From: Planctomycetota bacterium
GTDB lineage: Bacteria; Planctomycetota; Planctomycetia; Pirellulales; Thermoguttaceae
Direction of reading: 5' to 3'
Assembly: GCA_023397045.1 (NCBI GenBank)
Contig: JAEWUR010000554.1
Coordinates: 1 to 9,336 of the forward strand
Length of the DNA: 9,336 bases
The notes below the pieces were generated by a model, which ran no database searches, was not told where the DNA came from, and worked only from the letters and a program-made list of their open reading frames with translations. Positions 6,336-9,336 of the stretch are shown piece by piece. Position 1 is the first letter of the stretch, and every line of letters starts with the position of its first letter. The position numbers and the translations under genes are program-made.

Positions 6336-7472
6336 TCACAGCGGAAGCGTGGGCTTCCTCTTCTCGTCGCTGGTGATGGCCTGCCAGAGAATCCAGCCCA
6401 CGACCACCGTGCCCATGACGAAGACGATCAGGAACATGGCCATCGGGCTCCACTGAACGTCGATCGGTTGCGCCGACACGTCGAAGGAACGTTCCTTCAG
6501 GTTCAGGTTCTGAACGACCTGGCGACTGGCCGCGTTGACGGCCAACACGCCGAACTGGCCGACGGCGACCAGGGCCGCCGCCGTGCGCGTCTTGGCCTTG
6601 AGCGTCAACAACCAAGGCAAGCCGGGTGCGATGGCCGTCACAACCGTCAACGCCAACAGCGGACCGTGGAACATCTGCTCGCGCAACGTATCCGACCAGG
6701 TCAAGAATACGTACCAACCGCCCGCCATCGCCGTCCAGAGCATTCCGAACGTGTAGAGTTGCTTGGCATACCCGGCGGCCCATTGACGGTAGGCGTCCTC
6801 CGTCGTGCGAGCGGCCAGAAAAAACGCATCGACCAACACCCAAGCGGCCGTCGTACACAATGCCAGCCCGAACATCAGCAGCCAGCGAGGCCAGAGCGTC
6901 GGATCGCTCCAGTTCATCGCGGTTCCCAACGCCGCGCCCGACATCTGATGCGCATTCCACAACGCCGGCCAGCGTTCCAGATGATCCATCAAACTCAACC
7001 CATTGGAGAAGATGAATCCGATGGCGAGGAAAAACATCGCGGCGATCCAACCGGCCGCAATACGCCACCCGGCGAGCGGTTTCGAATCGTTCCGCAGTCC
7101 CCATGCGTACGCATAGACGCCGTAGTAGGCCGGAATGAGCAGGCCGACAATCGCCAGCCAGTACCAAGCCATGAGAATCGTGGCCGGATAAAAAACCTTG
7201 AAGTAGGCGACTTGAATGAACAACAGCGGAACCACGCCGAAGTTGACCCCAAGGGCCACAATCACCGGCATCGCCCGAAGCAGCCGCGAGGCGAACAACC
7301 GCGCGTATTGGCCGCCGCCGAAGTGAAGGCACAATGCCACCAACATGCCGGCATACCAAAGATTCATCGGAACCAGATGCAGCGTGAACCCGAGCCACTT
7401 GAAAAACTGAATGAACCAGTCGGGCGCCGGCAGCGCAACCGTCGACGGATCGAGCATCATCGGAGTTTCCAT
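6336..7472 (-). CDS. Cytochrome bd-like oxygen reductase, second subunit (CydA-like, nine helices)
   Basis: The 378-residue membrane protein has about nine hydrophobic helices (near 27-50, 68-92, 97-125, 136-157, 194-221, 240-259, 268-291, 297-313, 343-366). It is the partner of the bd-like subunit I gene, with which it overlaps by one base (TGATG). It resembles CydA more than CydB: helix 1 reads LHLVPMNLWYAGMLVAL, where H32 aligns with the E. coli CydA heme b595 ligand H19; helix 2 begins NFGVVPL like CydA NFALGVA; and helix 8 ends in NAASRQVVQN, in the place of the CydA GRQPW region. The acidic residues of helix 3 and helix 8 (E99, E107, E445 of CydA) are not seen. It may bind a heme or be structural. 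AGGAGG at 7485-7480 lies seven bases before ATG 7472, which is preferred over an in-frame GTG at 7475. Confidence 0.85.
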   Translation of the reverse strand: METPMMLDPSTVALPAPDWFIQFFKWLGFTLHLVPMNLWYAGMLVALCLHFGGGQYARLFASRLLRAMPVIVALGVNFGVVPLLFIQVAYFKVFYPATILMAWYWLAIVGLLIPAYYGVYAYAWGLRNDSKPLAGWRIAAGWIAAMFFLAIGFIFSNGLSLMDHLERWPALWNAHQMSGAALGTAMNWSDPTLWPRWLLMFGLALCTTAAWVLVDAFFLAARTTEDAYRQWAAGYAKQLYTFGMLWTAMAGGWYVFLTWSDTLREQMFHGPLLALTVVTAIAPGLPWLLTLKAKTRTAAALVAVGQFGVLAVNAASRQVVQNLNLKERSFDVSAQPIDVQWSPMAMFLIVFVMGTVVVGWILWQAITSDEKRKPTLPL

Positions 7473-8869
7473 CACTTCACCTCCTCAAGATTAATACCGA
7501 TGTTCATCCCCTCGGGCCGCGGCGGCGCAATACTCGCAAGATAGTCGGTGATCAATTCGGCCTCCGCCTTCGTGCCGCACCACGGCGGCATGAAGAAAAC
7601 GCTGTCGAGATGCTCGACCGTCGAGAGGATCATCGTGCGCGAATGACCTCGCAGCAGCGGAGCGACCGCCGAGTAGCCCATCGAGGCCGCATGGCAATCG
7701 TTGCAATGATACTCGAAAATCACCCGGCCGAGCGCGATGCGATCGTCATGCGGCAATTCCAGCAAGGCGTCGCTCTGAATCCGGTCGTCAACGATCGTTT
7801 CCGGATAGTGCTCTTTGACATATTGCTTCGTCCATAGCCCGCCTTCCAGGTAGCCCTCGGCCGAAAGCTTGGGGACTTGCTCCGGATAGATTTGATTTGC
7901 CAACACGACGTTGTACACCACGAACGGTTTGCGAACCGCCTCGCGAATGAACTCGCCGGTGCTGAACGCCGCGATGCCAAACAAACAGAGCGAACCGGCA
8001 AAACCCGGCGAAAGCCAGCCCGGATTGCGATAGGGACCGATGTACAGCAGAAAGAAAACCACGATGGTCAACGCGAAAATCAGCGCCATCAGAATGTTCA
8101 GCGCGGCGGCCGACATCAGCGCGGCCTCGGCCGAGGGCGGCAGGAAATAGTGCCAACCCATCCCTCCGACCGTGATCAAAACGGCGCCGATCAAAGCCGG
8201 ACGCGCGGACCGCGACGCAATCATGTCGCGAAGCCGCGAGTCGCGGATCGTCAGCGATGCGTGGAGATAGACGTACATCGAACTCAATAACAAAGCGCCG
8301 CCCGTCCGCGCGATCGTCTGCGGCAAAAACTGCGGATTGAAAAACGCTGTCCAGAAATCGCGCAGATTCGGATCCAAGTCGGCCCAGCGGCCCGGATTGA
8401 GCATGAAGGCCGTGATGCCGGTGATCAACACCAGGCTGATCCACGCCGCCAACGCGTAGATCCAGCCGATCGCCACGTGTTTCTTCTCGCTCAATCGCCC
8501 CCAGTAATAATAGAAGACGAAGGCCGAGACGACCTCGATCACAAAAAACACCCATTCGGTCGCCCAGCCGAACACGAACGTGCGTATCAACGCCTCGGTG
8601 GCCAAGGGCGACGCCAGCCCGATCGTCCACCAGATGCCAACCCCGCTGATCGCGCCGAAGACGACTGTCAGGAGAATGAAAAACCTTGCGTGGCCGTGCA
8701 GATAGTCAAGGTAGGCCTGGTCGCGCCTGCGATAGGCGTGCTGCACCTCGACCGCCAGAAACAGCCCGCCGCCCACCGCATAATGCGACACGAGAACGTG
8801 TAAAACCGAGATGACGGCGATCAGCATCGGCGCCGTCAGATAGGGAACGTGCCACCAGGGATAATGCAT
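7472..8869 (-). CDS. Cytochrome bd-like oxygen reductase subunit I with fused cytochrome c domain
   Basis: From ATG 8869 the protein has 465 residues: eight predicted membrane helices (about 13-308), then a soluble domain. Helix 1 (LHVLVSHYAVGGGLFLAVE) has H24 at the place of E. coli CydA H19, a heme b595 ligand. E105 and E112 in helix 3 correspond roughly to E99 and E107, M261 to M393, and E306 in STGEFIREAVRKPF to E445. The place of H186 (heme b558) appears to hold R188. The Q-loop between helices 6 and 7 is reduced to about eight residues. CydA helix 9 is missing; in its place a periplasmic domain carries a heme c site, C389-N-D-C392-H393, with M427 in FFMPPW as probable sixth ligand. This suits electron entry from cytochrome c rather than quinol, as proposed for the OR-C branch of the bd superfamily. 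AAGGAG is ten bases before ATG 8869; a TTG at 8875 is the alternative start. Confidence 0.88.
   Translation of the reverse strand: MHYPWWHVPYLTAPMLIAVISVLHVLVSHYAVGGGLFLAVEVQHAYRRRDQAYLDYLHGHARFFILLTVVFGAISGVGIWWTIGLASPLATEALIRTFVFGWATEWVFFVIEVVSAFVFYYYWGRLSEKKHVAIGWIYALAAWISLVLITGITAFMLNPGRWADLDPNLRDFWTAFFNPQFLPQTIARTGGALLLSSMYVYLHASLTIRDSRLRDMIASRSARPALIGAVLITVGGMGWHYFLPPSAEAALMSAAALNILMALIFALTIVVFFLLYIGPYRNPGWLSPGFAGSLCLFGIAAFSTGEFIREAVRKPFVVYNVVLANQIYPEQVPKLSAEGYLEGGLWTKQYVKEHYPETIVDDRIQSDALLELPHDDRIALGRVIFEYHCNDCHAASMGYSAVAPLLRGHSRTMILSTVEHLDSVFFMPPWCGTKAEAELITDYLASIAPPRPEGMNIGINLEEVK
7480..7485 (-). promoter_or_regulatory. Strong ribosome-binding site for the second bd-like subunit
   Basis: AGGAGG on the minus strand, inside the last codons of subunit I, lies seven bases before ATG 7472 and four before GTG 7475. 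The spacing favours the ATG. It is the best Shine-Dalgarno in the window and points to coupled translation of the two subunits. Confidence 0.75.
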
Positions 8870-8879
8870 AGCCAAACCG

Positions 8880-8885
8880 CTCCTT
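8880..8885 (-). promoter_or_regulatory. Ribosome-binding site of bd-like subunit I
   Basis: AAGGAG on the minus strand lies ten bases before ATG 8869 and four before the in-frame TTG 8875. The longer spacing to a standard ATG is the more usual arrangement, which decides the start. Confidence 0.65.
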
Positions 8886-8904
8886 AAAAGAATTTTTGAT
8901 TATT

Positions 8905-8915
8905 GCGTGACACGC
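8905..8915. promoter_or_regulatory. Short perfect palindrome upstream of the bd-like operon
   Basis: GCGTG-A-CACGC is a 5-1-5 palindrome 36-46 bases before the ATG of subunit I, a position suited to an operator. It is not a recognisable FNR, PerR or NsrR site. No convincing -35/-10 pair adjoins it. Confidence 0.3.
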
Positions 8916-9179
8916 CTGGACAAGATCGCGGCTCGTCGCCAGCCTCAACCGGGCACTATTCATTGATGGTCAGTGCAGCGATGCAACACGGGTTTGCCTG
9001 TTTTGCTCCCGATCCGGCCTCCCGACGACCAATCCTGCGGATCGGTGCCCGGGCCTTGCTGCAACACTTATCTGAGGGTCAACAGGATCAGATTGTAGAG
9101 TCCAACGCATTCAATCAATCGCCCGCGGTTTCGCAAGAAAGTCACGCCGCATCTTTGAATGGAAATCCGCACAGGGCGA

Positions 9180-9209
9180 ATTATAGGGAGAATCACCCCC
9201 GGCAGACAA
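9180..9209 (-). promoter_or_regulatory. Putative sigma-70 promoter reading towards the bd-like operon
   Basis: On the minus strand TTGTCT (9209-9204) and a perfect TATAAT (9185-9180) are 18 bases apart. Transcription would begin near 9173, giving a leader of about 300 bases before subunit I, or a separate small RNA. It is the best -10 box in the window. Confidence 0.5.
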
Positions 9210-9336
9210 GCCGCAACGGGCGTTTTTTCGATTTCCCGGCAACCGAGAGTGCAATCGAACGCCACCCGCCCGCGGTCGGATCGTGGGCGCCGGTGTGTTT
9301 GCCCCGCCCGCAAGGCGCAAGAAGAATGGGCGTCAT

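Larger units (their letters stand above)
8870..9336. other. Upstream region without a confident gene
   Basis: These 467 bases hold the ribosome-binding site and palindrome before the bd-like operon and the minus-strand promoter at 9180-9209. On the plus strand one frame stays open from 8900 to the window end, with possible ATGs at 8966 and 8981, but its product is rich in Arg, Gln, Asn and Pro and recalls no family. Minus-strand frames of 69-81 residues ending at 9068 and 9111 also lack family features. I treat it as leader or intergenic DNA; a gene may begin beyond the edge. Confidence 0.5.

Noticed and set aside
5440..7398. 652-codon open frame on the minus strand
   Set aside because: It covers the antisense of the lipoprotein gene and another frame of the bd-like subunit. 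The product is Arg/Gly-rich without domain features, as expected from GC-rich shadow frames.
6285..7544. 419-codon open frame on the plus strand
   Set aside because: It is antisense to the second bd-like subunit, which has clear helices and a ribosome-binding site. The plus-strand product is Gln/Arg/His/Pro-rich and recalls no family.
8890..8916. FNR-type site from TTGAT at 8896-8900
   Set aside because: The second half-site ATCAA is absent at the required 4-base spacing.
8966..9336. Plus-strand frame open to the window end (about 123 codons)
   Set aside because: No Shine-Dalgarno, no recognisable motif and poor composition; it also runs antisense to a good promoter. A longer sequence would be needed to exclude it.
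8870..9336. Possible tRNA suggested by GTTCGATTG on the minus strand (near 9250)
   Set aside because: The flanking bases do not form a T stem, and no acceptor or anticodon stem can be built around it.

Overview
The window looks like a chromosomal segment of a Planctomycetota bacterium, probably of the Pirellulales type. This is an inference. It rests on moderately high GC, a short palindromic repeat with core CCCGAAGCGTAAGCGAGG and a second 'CCCTCTCCC…GGGAGAGGG' repeat of kinds common between genes in that phylum, a TPR lipoprotein, and several genes without a clear Shine-Dalgarno sequence. No rRNA, tRNA, CRISPR array, transposase or phage gene is seen.

Layout on the plus strand: the 3' part of an RluA-type pseudouridine synthase gene (1-653); a PerR/Fur-type regulator (741-1229) under a promoter that overlaps a PerR-box-like palindrome; ferritin (1245-1766); a terminator hairpin; a 2-Cys peroxiredoxin (1901-2491); a SO_0444-type metal efflux permease with a fused heavy-metal-associated domain (2513-3808); a tandem pair of 44-bp repeats; an A-type flavodiiron protein, FprA (3965-5161); a nested palindromic MITE-like element that overlaps the fprA 3' end (5136-5274); and a TPR lipoprotein (5506-6270). 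On the minus strand, converging on the lipoprotein gene, is a two-gene operon for a cytochrome bd-like oxygen reductase: subunit I with a fused periplasmic cytochrome c domain (7472-8869), then a second nine-helix subunit (6336-7472). The last ~465 bases hold no convincing gene but carry a good minus-strand promoter.

Read together, 741-8869 is an oxygen, peroxide and iron management cluster. A peroxide-sensing regulator sits next to iron storage (ferritin), peroxide removal (peroxiredoxin) and export of soft metals. A cytosolic O2/NO reductase (FprA) and a membrane bd-family enzyme follow. This suits an organism from low-oxygen habitats that must remove O2 and keep free Fe(II) low. The most unusual item is the bd-like pair. 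Subunit I appears to have lost the quinol-binding loop and the last helix and gained a c-type heme domain, and the partner resembles CydA more than CydB. This fits a cytochrome c-linked rather than quinol-linked bd-family enzyme.
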